Counted from the stretch's first letter, positions 7,369-14,525 are shown. The stretch: DNA of 18,278 nucleotides from F1-60-MAGs149 sp032119475 (GCA_032119475.1 JAUMCA010000110.1:1-18278); one strand, 5' to 3'. Notes: generated from the sequence alone by a model not told the origin. Numbers and translations are program-made.

Positions 7369-7827
7369 ATGCCACCTGCGTCGCCTCGCTTCCTCGAGGA
7401 CCTGCCCGTCGGCACCGTCCTCGCCTCCGCCCCCCGCGCGATCTCCCGTCAGGACATCGCCGACTACTGCGCGCTCAGCGGTGACCACAACCGCCTCCAC
7501 ACCGACGACGACTGGGTGCGCGCCAACACGCCGTTTCGCGAGCGCATCGCGCACGGGCTCCTCGTCCTCGGCGCGTCGAGCGGGTCGACCTGCCCGGAGA
7601 TGGACGCGCTGGAGATCATCGCCTACCTCTCCGCGAGCCGGGACTTCACCGCCCCGACCTATCCGGACGAGGCGATCACGACGACGTGGACGGTCACGGA
7701 GAACCGCCCGTCGTCGTCGAAGCCCGACCGCGGCGTGGTCCGCTTCGCCGTCTCGTGCGTGAAGGACGACGGCACCGAGGTGCAGCGCGGCGAGGACGTC
7801 ATGCTCATCGCACGACGCCCGGCGTAG
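7369..7827 (+). CDS. MaoC-like hot-dog fold dehydratase (R-specific enoyl-CoA hydratase type)
   Basis: This 152-residue single hot-dog domain protein probably hydrates or dehydrates an acyl-CoA thioester. The hydratase-2 motif is visible as YCALSGDHNRLH, with the catalytic pair Asp39 and His44. The usual Asn-Pro after the Asp is Asn-Arg here. The helix that covers the substrate follows as ERIAHGLLVLGASSG. The chain length is normal for stand-alone MaoC proteins. A role in fatty-acid or acyl-CoA metabolism fits the family and the thiolase 1.5 kb away, but they are on opposite strands and separated by a strong hairpin, so a direct link is only a guess. The start ATG has a leaderless -10 box. 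Confidence 0.88.
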   Translation: MPPASPRFLEDLPVGTVLASAPRAISRQDIADYCALSGDHNRLHTDDDWVRANTPFRERIAHGLLVLGASSGSTCPEMDALEIIAYLSASRDFTAPTYPDEAITTTWTVTENRPSSSKPDRGVVRFAVSCVKDDGTEVQRGEDVMLIARRPA

Positions 7828-7835
7828 CCGCACCC

Positions 7836-7875
7836 GAACGTCGACCAAAGGGGGCGGCCCCTTCGGTCGACGTTC
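7836..7875. terminator. Strong hairpin between convergent genes, probable bidirectional terminator
   Basis: The arms at 7836-7846 and 7865-7875 are perfectly complementary over 11 bp (GAACGTCGACC). After one A/C mismatch the stem continues for 6 bp (7848-7853 with 7858-7863), closed by a 4-nt loop (GCGG). It fills the gap between the MaoC stop and the trpB2 stop. No T-tract follows on either side, so intrinsic termination would be of the U-less kind reported for high-GC actinobacteria. Confidence 0.7.
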
Positions 7876-7885
7876 CCGGTGACGT

Positions 7886-9247
7886 CTAGACGATCGCCGG
7901 CAGGCCCTCGAGGGCCTTGGCGGCCTCGTCGAGCTCCGACTCGGGGAGCTCGATGTCGACCATCGTGCCGCTGAGGTACGCGTCGTACGCGGCGAGGTCG
8001 AAGTTGCCGTGCCCGCACAGGTTGAAGAGGATCGTCTTGCTGACCCCCTCCTCCTTGGCGCGCTCGACCTCGGCGACCACCGCACGCAGCGCGTGCGTCG
8101 GCTCGGGCGCTGGGATGATGCCCTCCGTCCGGGCGAAGCGCACGGCCTCGGCGAAGCACTCCAGCTGCGGGTAGGCGACGGCCTCGATCAGCCCGAGCTG
8201 CAGCAGGTGCGAGACGAGCGGCGCGGCCCCGTGGTAGCGCAGGCCGCCGGAGTGGATCGTGTCGGGGATGAACGTGTGCCCGAGCGTGTGCATCGGCATC
8301 AGCGGCGTCAGCTGCGCCGTGTCGCCGAAGTCGTAGCCGTAGTGGCCGCGCGTGAGCGTCGGGCAGGCGGCCGGCTCGGCGGCGACGACCCGGATCTCCT
8401 TGCCGGCGATCTTGTCGGCGAGGAACGGGAAGGCGATGCCGGCGAAGTTCGAGCCGCCGCCGACGCAGCCGACGACGACGTCGGGATACGCGCCGAGCGC
8501 CTTCATCTGCTCCTGCGCCTCCTGGCCGATGACGGTCTGGTGGAGCAGGACGTGGTTGAGGACCGAACCGAGCGCGTACTTGGTGTCGTCGCGCGTGGCG
8601 GCGTCCTCGACGGCCTCCGAGATCGCGATGCCGAGGGAGCCGGGGCAATCCGGATCCGTCTCGAGGATCGCACGGCCCGCGTTGGTGTCCACCGACGGGC
8701 TGGCCACGATCTGCCCGCCCCAGGTCTCGATCATCGAGCGGCGGAACGGCTTCGAGTCGAACGAGGCGCGCACCTGGTAGACCTTGATCTCCAGGTCGAA
8801 CTGCGCCCCGGCGAACGCCAGTGCCGAGCCCCACTGGCCGGCGCCGGTCTCCGTCGCAATGCGCTTGACGCCCTCCTGCTTGTTGTACCAGGCCTGCGGG
8901 ATCGCGGTGTTCGGCTTGTGCGAGCCCGCGGGCGAGGTGCCCTCGTACTTGTAGAAGATGCGGCAATCCGTGCCGAGCGCCGCCTCCAGCTTGTCCGCGC
9001 GGTAGAGCGGCGTCGGCCGCCACATCGCGAGGACATCGCGGATGGCGTCCGGGATGTCGATGAACCGCTCCGCCGAGACCTCCTGGCCGATCAGGGCCAT
9101 CGGGAAGAGCGGCGCGAGATCGTCGGGCCCGATCGGCTGGCCGGTGCCGGGGTGCAGCGGCGGCGGCGGCATGCTCGGCAGGTCGGCGGCGATGTTGTAC
9201 CAGGCCTTCGGCACCTGGTCGTCCTTGAGCGAGTACTTGTGGGCCAC
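7886..9247 (-). CDS. trpB2: TrpB2-type tryptophan synthase beta chain-like PLP enzyme
   Basis: This 453-residue fold-type II PLP enzyme is of the TrpB2 lineage, which is longer than canonical TrpB1 (about 400) and usually encoded away from trpA, as here. It would condense indole with serine, or act on serine or a related substrate. The PLP Schiff-base lysine is in GSHKPNTA (Lys111), after YKYEGTSPAG. The phosphate-binding loop is VGCVGGGSNFAG, and the ETGAGQWG loop is conserved. The N-terminal VPKAWYNIAADLP stretch is typical of TrpB2. The start is GTG 9247, preceded by GGGAGGGA (9251-9258) as a strong Shine-Dalgarno sequence. This is one of few genes here with a real leader. It ends at the hairpin shared with the MaoC gene. 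Confidence 0.93.
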   Translation of the reverse strand: MAHKYSLKDDQVPKAWYNIAADLPSMPPPPLHPGTGQPIGPDDLAPLFPMALIGQEVSAERFIDIPDAIRDVLAMWRPTPLYRADKLEAALGTDCRIFYKYEGTSPAGSHKPNTAIPQAWYNKQEGVKRIATETGAGQWGSALAFAGAQFDLEIKVYQVRASFDSKPFRRSMIETWGGQIVASPSVDTNAGRAILETDPDCPGSLGIAISEAVEDAATRDDTKYALGSVLNHVLLHQTVIGQEAQEQMKALGAYPDVVVGCVGGGSNFAGIAFPFLADKIAGKEIRVVAAEPAACPTLTRGHYGYDFGDTAQLTPLMPMHTLGHTFIPDTIHSGGLRYHGAAPLVSHLLQLGLIEAVAYPQLECFAEAVRFARTEGIIPAPEPTHALRAVVAEVERAKEEGVSKTILFNLCGHGNFDLAAYDAYLSGTMVDIELPESELDEAAKALEGLPAIV

Positions 9248-9250
9248 GAG

Positions 9251-9300
9251 TCCCTCCCTGGCGTCGGGTCCGGCTTCCCGGCCGGAATGGCGGGATGCTA
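9251..9300 (-). promoter_or_regulatory. trpB2 promoter and leader: -10 box, small hairpin, Shine-Dalgarno
   Basis: On the minus strand TAGCAT (9295-9300) is a likely -10, giving a leader of about 40 nt. The leader holds a 6-bp hairpin (arms 9269-9274 and 9281-9286, 6-nt loop) and then GGGAGGGA (9251-9258), whose GGGAGG core ends 5 nt before the GTG. No leader peptide with Trp codons was seen. Confidence 0.5.
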
Positions 9301-9324
9301 TCCGTGTTCGCGCGCCGGCGGCGT

Positions 9325-10497
9325 CTAGCCGTCGACGTGGACGAGCAGCGCCTGGCCCTGGCCGACCCCGATGCACGCGGTCACGAGGCCCGTGCCGCCG
9401 CCCCGACGCCGCAACTCGCGCGCGCAGTCGAGCACCAGCCGCGGCGCGGAGGCGCCGAGCGGATGCCCGTAGGCGATCGCGCCGCCGTGGACGTTGACGC
9501 GCTCCTCGTCGATGCCGGACACGTCGCGCAGCACGGCGAGCGGCACGGCCGCGAACGCCTCCTGGATCTCCCACACGTCGATGTCCGCGACACCGAGGCC
9601 CGTTCGCTCGAGCAGCGCGCGCACGGCCGGGACCGGCGCGTGGCCGAAGTCCTGCGGCGCAACGCCGACGGTCACCGACGCCCCGAGGCGGGCGATCGGC
9701 TCCCAGCCGCGCGCGGCGCAGGCGTCCGCCGACGCGACGAGGAGCGCGAGCGCGCCGTCGTTGATCGGCGACGCGTTGCCGGCCGTGATCGCGCCGTCCG
9801 CCGCGAACGCCGGTGACAGCGCGGCAAGGCCCTCCGGCGAGGTGTCGGGACGGATGCTCTCGTCGCGCTGGATGCCCTCGACCGGGAGGACGACCTCGTC
9901 GAGCAGCCCGGCGTCCCACGCGGCCGCGGCGCGGGCGTGGCTGCGCACCGACCAGGCGTCCATCGCCGCGCGGTCGATGCCGAGGCGCGCGGCGACCTGA
10001 TCCGTCGCGGCACCCAAGGACAGCGTCCACGCCTCCGGCATCGCCGGATTGACCATCCGCCACCCCACCGCGGTGCCGTGCAGCCGCATGTCGCGGGGCA
10101 GCGCCTCGTCCGGGCGCTGGAGGATGAACGGCGCACGGCTCATGCCCTCGACGCCGCCCGCGATCGTCACCTCCGCGTCGCCGCAGCGGATCATCCGCGC
10201 CGCCTGGATGACGGCCTCCGCGCCGGATCCGCAGAGGCGGTTGACGGTCACCCCCGGCACGGTCACAGGCAGGCCCGCGAGCAGGAGCGCCATGCGCGCG
10301 ACGTTGCGGTTGTCCTCGCCCGCCTGGTTCGTGTCGCCCAGCAGGACCTCGTCGACGTCGGCCGGATCGAGCTCGGGATGCCGCTCGAGCAGCGCGCGCA
10401 GCGGCAGCGCCGCGAGGTCGTCCACGCGGAGGTGGCTGAGGCCGCCGCGGTTGCGGCCGAACGGCGTGCGCACCCCGTCGACGATGCAGGCCTCCAT
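9325..10497 (-). CDS. Thiolase (acetyl-CoA C-acyltransferase family)
   Basis: This 390-residue enzyme makes or cleaves 3-ketoacyl-CoA. The nucleophilic Cys89 is in VNRLCGSGAEA, His345 is in AYGHPLGAS, and the acid/base Cys375 is in TACIGVGQG; these are the three standard catalytic positions. The motif usually written NEAF reads WEIQEAFA, with Gln312 where most biosynthetic and degradative thiolases have Asn and the trifunctional-enzyme type has His. Length and the N-terminal ACIVDGVRTPFGRNRG are normal. ATG 10497 is chosen because TACGCT lies 6 nt upstream. It lies 77 bp upstream of trpB2 in the same direction and is divergent from the Rieske gene. Whether it works in beta-oxidation or another acyl-CoA route is not visible. 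Confidence 0.93.
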   Translation of the reverse strand: MEACIVDGVRTPFGRNRGGLSHLRVDDLAALPLRALLERHPELDPADVDEVLLGDTNQAGEDNRNVARMALLLAGLPVTVPGVTVNRLCGSGAEAVIQAARMIRCGDAEVTIAGGVEGMSRAPFILQRPDEALPRDMRLHGTAVGWRMVNPAMPEAWTLSLGAATDQVAARLGIDRAAMDAWSVRSHARAAAAWDAGLLDEVVLPVEGIQRDESIRPDTSPEGLAALSPAFAADGAITAGNASPINDGALALLVASADACAARGWEPIARLGASVTVGVAPQDFGHAPVPAVRALLERTGLGVADIDVWEIQEAFAAVPLAVLRDVSGIDEERVNVHGGAIAYGHPLGASAPRLVLDCARELRRRGGGTGLVTACIGVGQGQALLVHVDG

Positions 10498-10503
10498 GGC
10501 GGA

Positions 10504-10509
10504 AGCGTA
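10504..10509 (-). promoter_or_regulatory. -10 element of the thiolase gene (leaderless type)
   Basis: TACGCT on the minus strand lies 6 nt before the ATG at 10497. It shares an 81-bp intergenic region with the Rieske promoter. Confidence 0.6.
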
Positions 10510-10566
10510 CGCCCACGGCCGATTCCATGATCTGGGACGTCGGAGCCGCGCGAGCGCGTGCGGGTC

Positions 10567-10572
10567 TACGCT
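10567..10572 (+). promoter_or_regulatory. -10 element of the Rieske oxygenase gene (leaderless type)
   Basis: TACGCT lies 6 nt before the ATG at 10579. It is the same hexamer and spacing as the divergent thiolase promoter. Confidence 0.6.
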
Positions 10573-10578
10573 TCCCGC

Positions 10579-11856
10579 ATGCATCGGCCGCTCCCGCGCG
10601 AGGCCTTCCTCGAGGTGGACACGTACGCCAAGACGCGCCTCCCCGTCGACTTCGCGTGGACGCTGATCCCCGACGCGTATACGTCGCCGGAGTTCCACGA
10701 GCTCGAGCAGCAGCAGGTCTTCGCGAAGTCGTGGGTTCCCGTCTGCGTCGGGGACGAGGTGCGCGAGCCGGGCGACTTCCTCGTCGTCGAGGTCGCCGGC
10801 CGCTCGATCATCGTGACGCGCAACGCGGAGGGCGAGCTCCGCGCCCACCACAACGTCTGCCGCCACCGCGGCGCGCGCCTGTGCGAGGGCACGGGCCACG
10901 TCAAGCGCTTCTTCTCGTGCCCGTATCACGCGTGGGCGTACGACCTCGACGGGAAGTGCCTCGGCACGCCGCTCTTCACGCCGGAGAGCGAGATCCCGGT
11001 CGACGCACGTGCGGCGTTCGACATGTCCGACATCAAGGCGTTCGACAAGGACGAGATGGGCCTCCACCCCGTCCGCGTGGCCGAGTGGAACTTCCTCGTC
11101 TTCGTCTGCCTGGATCCGGACACGCCGGAGCTCGAGCACGAGCTGGGCGACCTGACCGAGCGGCTCGCCGGCTACCGCCTGCACGAGTACCGGATGGTGC
11201 GCCGCGTCGAGTACGCCATCCAGTCCGACTGGAAGCTGATCGGCGAGAACTTCATGGAGTACTACCACCTGCCGTGGGTCCACCCCGCGCTCGTGAAGGT
11301 GTCGCCGATGGACGACCACTACCGCTGGCAGGGGCCCGGCAAGTACGTCGGGTTCTGCACCTGGCCGATCGCGCCGAACACCGACGACGGCGGCTGGAAG
11401 GGCCTGCCGCCGGTCACGTTCGTCGAGGGCCAGGACGCGGAGGCCGCCCGCTTCGTCTGGCTGTTCCCGAACATCGCGATCAACGTGATGGCGAACCACG
11501 TCTTCCTGCTGCTCGCCCGCCCCGACGGCGTCGGCCGCACGGCCGAGGTCGCGTACCTGCTGACCCACCCCGAGTCGATGGCCGCGAGCGCCGATCCCGA
11601 GGCGGACATCGAGTCGCTGCTCGAGTTCTGGGACGAGGTCAACCAGGAGGACATCGGCATCGTCGAGCGGGTGCAGGACGGCCTCCGGAACCCCGCCTAC
11701 GAGGGCGGTCGCATGTGCTACCGCTTCGAGGAGTCCTGCCACCGGTTCCAGAACATGGTCATCGACCGCATGCTGGGGATCGCGGACGTGCCACCCGGGG
11801 ACGACGCGGAGACCGTGCGCATGTTCGGGCCGCGGGACCGCGCCGAGCAGGCGTGA
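10579..11856 (+). CDS. Rieske non-heme iron oxygenase, alpha subunit
   Basis: This 425-residue catalytic subunit would use O2 and electrons from a separate reductase to hydroxylate or demethylate a substrate. The Rieske [2Fe-2S] ligands are Cys94, His96, Cys114 and His117 (CRHRG and CPYHAW). The mononuclear iron site is in ENFMEYYHLPWVHP, with His230 and His235; Glu227 occupies the bridging position. Asp358 in NQEDIGIVERVQ is the likely third ligand. A Glu bridge and the NxED-IVERVQ stretch resemble the quaternary-amine group (choline, carnitine or glycine-betaine monooxygenases), so a methylated amine substrate is a reasonable guess, not a proof. No reductase or ferredoxin partner is in the window. 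The stop overlaps the start of the downstream potassium channel. Confidence 0.9.
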   Translation: MHRPLPREAFLEVDTYAKTRLPVDFAWTLIPDAYTSPEFHELEQQQVFAKSWVPVCVGDEVREPGDFLVVEVAGRSIIVTRNAEGELRAHHNVCRHRGARLCEGTGHVKRFFSCPYHAWAYDLDGKCLGTPLFTPESEIPVDARAAFDMSDIKAFDKDEMGLHPVRVAEWNFLVFVCLDPDTPELEHELGDLTERLAGYRLHEYRMVRRVEYAIQSDWKLIGENFMEYYHLPWVHPALVKVSPMDDHYRWQGPGKYVGFCTWPIAPNTDDGGWKGLPPVTFVEGQDAEAARFVWLFPNIAINVMANHVFLLLARPDGVGRTAEVAYLLTHPESMAASADPEADIESLLEFWDEVNQEDIGIVERVQDGLRNPAYEGGRMCYRFEESCHRFQNMVIDRMLGIADVPPGDDAETVRMFGPRDRAEQA

Positions 11857-12587
11857 GCGCGCAGCCCGCGTCGAGGAACGGCCAGACGTTCTGGCGCGCG
11901 TGGCGCGCCGCGACCCGCGAGGATCGGGTGCTGCTCGCGCCGATCATCTCGATGCTCGGCTTCGCGGTCGTCGGCATCAACAGCCGCTCCCTGCTCGCAG
12001 GCATCTTCGCCATGCTGATCCAGACGGTGCTCTTCCAGATCGTCGTCACCGCGCACATCGAGCGACCCCGCCTGCGGCGCGCCATGTTCATCGCCGCGCC
12101 GATCGTCGTCATCGCCGTCTTCGCGCTGATCGGTGTCATCGCCGCGGCGTTCGGCGGCGATTACGCGCGCGGCCTGGCCGCGCTGTTCAGCGCGCTGATG
12201 ACCGCCGGCGTGATCGCGCGCATCTTCGGTCGCGTCGCCCACGCACCGGTGATCAACGCGGTCGTGGTGGTGCGCGCGATCTCGGTCTACGTCCTGATCG
12301 GCCTGCTCTACGCGTACCTGTTCATCGCGATGTCCGTGACCGGCAACGACTTCTTCGTACAGGGGCCGCAGCCGAACGCGGTCTTCCTGTACTTCTCGTA
12401 CGTGACGCTCGCGACCGTGGGCTACGGCGACTTCACGCCCGCCTACGACGCGGCGCGCCTCCTCGCCGTGTCCGAGGGCCTGATCGGCCAGCTCTACCTC
12501 GTGACGGTGCTGGCGCTGATCGTCAGCAACCTCGGTCGCGAGCGCGGGAAGGCCGATGCCTCCCCGCGCAGCGACGATTCGGGCTAG
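11853..12587 (+). CDS. Two-pore-segment-type potassium channel (TVGYGD filter)
   Basis: This 244-residue membrane protein has five hydrophobic helices (about 27-43, 48-66, 78-100, 106-126, 138-161) followed by a pore loop and a sixth helix (204-226). The selectivity filter TLATVGYGD is at 185-193, the potassium-channel consensus. No regularly spaced Arg/Lys voltage sensor is seen in the fourth helix, and there is no large cytosolic RCK domain, only a short polar tail. The GTG start overlaps the Rieske stop as GTGA, so translation is probably coupled. Its stop interlocks with that of the convergent helicase in the palindrome CTAG. Gating and physiological role are unknown. Confidence 0.88.
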   Translation: MSAQPASRNGQTFWRAWRAATREDRVLLAPIISMLGFAVVGINSRSLLAGIFAMLIQTVLFQIVVTAHIERPRLRRAMFIAAPIVVIAVFALIGVIAAAFGGDYARGLAALFSALMTAGVIARIFGRVAHAPVINAVVVVRAISVYVLIGLLYAYLFIAMSVTGNDFFVQGPQPNAVFLYFSYVTLATVGYGDFTPAYDAARLLAVSEGLIGQLYLVTVLALIVSNLGRERGKADASPRSDDSG

Positions 12588-13984
12588 GCGCCGACCTTGT
12601 TGCGGCGGCGCTTGTGCCGCAGCTTCGCGGCGGCGACCTTGTTGACGGGGCGCGAGCGCTGCGGCGCGCCATCGGTGTGCACCGAGCGGTTGGACTGCTG
12701 GTGCTTGGCGTGCTCCCGCGGATCGCCCGCGTCGGCCTTCACCTCGGGCCGGTCGGCGCGGACCGGCGCCGGCTTGCGGCGGCGCGGAGCGGCACCGTCG
12801 GACGCCGGGGCGGCCTCGGCGGCGACGGGCGCGCGCTTGGCGTCGACCCGAACCGGGCGCACCTCGCCGAGCAGGTCCATCTGCACGGGCAGGATCTCGC
12901 CGTCGACGTCCTTCAGCTGACCCAGCATCTTGCGGACCGGATGCTCGTCCTGCTTGCCGACGAACGAGACCACGAGGCCGTCCTCGCCCGCCCGACCCGT
13001 GCGGCCGGAGCGGTGGATGTAGTCCGCGCTGTCGGCCGGGGGATCGAAGTGGACGACGCAGGCGACCTGGTCGACGTGGATGCCGCGCGCGGCGACGTCC
13101 GTGGCGCAGAGGACCGCGCAGCGGCCGCTGGTGAACGCGTGGAGGGCGCGCTCGCGCTGCGACTGCGAGCGGCCGCCGTGGAGGTTCGCCGCGCCGACGC
13201 CGGCGGCGTTCAGCTTCTTGGCGAGGCGGTCGACGCCGTGGCGCGTCCGGCAGAAGACCATCACCGTGCCGGTGCGCAGGACGACGTCGACGAGGGTGTC
13301 GACGCGATCGTCCGCCTTGACCTTCCAGAACAGGTGCGTGACGTCGCCGCTCGAGCGGGACTCCGGGGCGGACTCGTGGCGGACGGGGTCGCGCTGGTAC
13401 TCGCGCGCGACCTTCTCGACCTCGCCGTCGAGCGTGGCGGAGAAGAGCAGCGTCTGCCGGTCGGGGCGGACCTGGTCGAGCAGACGGCGGACGACGGGCA
13501 GGAAGCCCATGTCGGCCATCCGGTCGGCCTCGTCGATGACGGCGATCTCGACGTCGTCGAGCCGCACGTCACGACGCTGGATGAGGTCCTCGAGGCGTCC
13601 GGGGCAGGCGACGAGGACGTCGACGCCCCGGCGCAGCGCGCTCAGCTGGGCGCCGTAGCCGGTGCCGCCGTAGACGGCGGCGACGCGGCGGCCGCGCGCG
13701 GCGGCGAGCGGCTCGACCTCGCGGCGGATCTGCTCCGCCAGCTCGCGCGTCGGCGCGAGGATCAGCGCCGTCGGGCGGCCCGGCTTGGCGGCCGAGACGC
13801 GCGCGGCGACGGCGAGGCCGAAGGCGATCGTCTTGCCGGAGCCGGTCGGGGCCTTGCCGGTGACGTCGCGCCCGGCGAGGGCGTCCGGCACCGTGGCGGC
13901 CTGGATGGGAAACGGCGTGTCAATGCCCTTGCGCGCCAGCACGGCGGCGAGGTCGGCGGGCACGCCGAGGTCGGTGAACAGCAT
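12584..13984 (-). CDS. DEAD-box ATP-dependent RNA helicase
   Basis: This 466-residue superfamily 2 helicase would remodel RNA structure, for example in ribosome assembly or mRNA turnover. All motifs are in order: Q motif TPFPIQAA (23-30), motif I APTGSGKT (45-52), Ia PTREL, Ib CPGR, motif II DEAD (151-154), motif III SAT (182-184), motif V ATDVAARGIH and motif VI HRSGRTGRAG (324-333). After about residue 370 comes a low-complexity Ala/Pro/Arg/Lys tail ending AAKLRHKRRRNK, typical of unspecific RNA-binding tails. The start ATG has AGGAG 4 nt upstream, so it is one of the few Shine-Dalgarno-led genes here. It is convergent with the potassium channel, with stops overlapping by 4 bp. Confidence 0.94.
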   Translation of the reverse strand: MLFTDLGVPADLAAVLARKGIDTPFPIQAATVPDALAGRDVTGKAPTGSGKTIAFGLAVAARVSAAKPGRPTALILAPTRELAEQIRREVEPLAAARGRRVAAVYGGTGYGAQLSALRRGVDVLVACPGRLEDLIQRRDVRLDDVEIAVIDEADRMADMGFLPVVRRLLDQVRPDRQTLLFSATLDGEVEKVAREYQRDPVRHESAPESRSSGDVTHLFWKVKADDRVDTLVDVVLRTGTVMVFCRTRHGVDRLAKKLNAAGVGAANLHGGRSQSQRERALHAFTSGRCAVLCATDVAARGIHVDQVACVVHFDPPADSADYIHRSGRTGRAGEDGLVVSFVGKQDEHPVRKMLGQLKDVDGEILPVQMDLLGEVRPVRVDAKRAPVAAEAAPASDGAAPRRRKPAPVRADRPEVKADAGDPREHAKHQQSNRSVHTDGAPQRSRPVNKVAAAKLRHKRRRNKVGA

Positions 13985-14244
13985 GGAACTCCTATCGAGC
14001 TACATCGCGCGCTCGAGTGGATTCCAGAGCGGGCGCATCACAGCGCGGTGACCCCGGCAGCATTCGCCGGGAGCGCTTGACGTCCTCCAACCCTATCAGC
14101 GGACCGGCGAGCGGGAGCCGCACCCGTGCCGCCGCGACGCCCTCCCGGGTGGAGCATTGCGCGAGCGGAGCATGCACGGGCCGGGTAGGGAACCCCCGTA
14201 ACGGGTAGTGGTGAAACGTTTTTGACCGTAAGAGTGAGGTTCTC
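13985..14244. other. 260-bp intergenic region between divergent helicase and small gene
   Basis: No credible gene is seen here; weak open frames on both strands have Arg/Ser-rich shadow-like translations. It holds the helicase Shine-Dalgarno sequence (AGGAG, 13989-13993, minus strand). It also holds two direct copies of CGGGTAG (14182-14188 and 14202-14208), a short palindrome CCCGT-A-ACGGG (14195-14205), a TTGACC hexamer (14222-14227) and the GTGAGG Shine-Dalgarno of the small gene (14234-14239). The AT-rich stretch around 14209-14235 is unusual for the window and probably carries the promoter. Confidence 0.5.
14182..14208 (+). repeat. Direct repeat pair CGGGTAG, 20 bp period, possible operator
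   Basis: Identical heptamers at 14182-14188 and 14202-14208 are spaced 20 bp start to start, about two DNA turns. They lie upstream of the small gene. A protein-binding role is inferred only from spacing and position. Confidence 0.35.
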
Positions 14245-14490
14245 GTGACCCGACCCGTACGCATGACGCACCGCCTTGAACCGGCCGCCGGCGACGCCGC
14301 CGCGGCGATCGCGGCGGCTCGAGACCGCTTCGACTTCGCCGCCCGCGAGCTGCACCTCCTGATGTGCCTCGCGGAGTTGCGCGGTGCATCGCGCGAAACC
14401 GTGACGGCCGCAGCCCGCATGACCCCGGAGGCCGCGGCGGCGGTCGTCAAGCGGCACGGCTGCGGCTACCGGGAGCGACCGGGTACCTAG
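14245..14490 (+). CDS. Small hypothetical protein (81 aa), possible helix-turn-helix
   Basis: I do not recognise this protein. The reading frame has the strong third-position GC bias of its neighbours, and GTG 14245 has GTGAGG 5 nt upstream, which argues that it is real. After a short basic N-terminus (MTRPVRMTHR) come an Ala-rich helix and then FDFAARELHLLMCLAEL, ETVTAAARMTPEAAAAVV and KRHGCGYRER. The middle of the second half could form a helix-turn-helix, but no family match is evident from reading alone. It lies 35 bp upstream of the PLP lyase gene, which has its own -10 box, so the two are not necessarily one operon. An in-frame ATG at 14263 is an alternative start. Confidence 0.6.
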   Translation: MTRPVRMTHRLEPAAGDAAAAIAAARDRFDFAARELHLLMCLAELRGASRETVTAAARMTPEAAAAVVKRHGCGYRERPGT

Positions 14491-14512
14491 CGGTGGACCC
14501 CCGGGCAGCGGG

Positions 14513-14518
14513 TATCGT
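14513..14518 (+). promoter_or_regulatory. -10 element of the PLP lyase/synthase gene
   Basis: TATCGT lies 7 nt before the ATG at 14526, and no Shine-Dalgarno sequence is seen. Confidence 0.55.
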
Positions 14519-14525
14519 CTCGCCC

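Noticed and set aside
5399..7762. 787-codon plus-strand open frame
   Set aside because: It runs antisense to EamA3 and out of frame through the pentapeptide and MaoC genes, which have clear family motifs.
9325..11742. Extended 805-residue reading of the thiolase with a long N-terminal extension
   Set aside because: The extension is antisense to the Rieske gene. The thiolase itself starts at 10497, where a leaderless -10 box is present and the family N-terminus begins.
14017..14208. 63-codon plus-strand open frame in the helicase-small gene intergenic region
   Set aside because: Ser/Arg/Gly-rich translation, no Shine-Dalgarno or -10 box at its start, weak codon bias.
14222..14250. TTGACC as a standard -35 for the 81-residue gene
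   Set aside because: No acceptable -10 hexamer lies 16-19 nt downstream, so a promoter could not be defined there.
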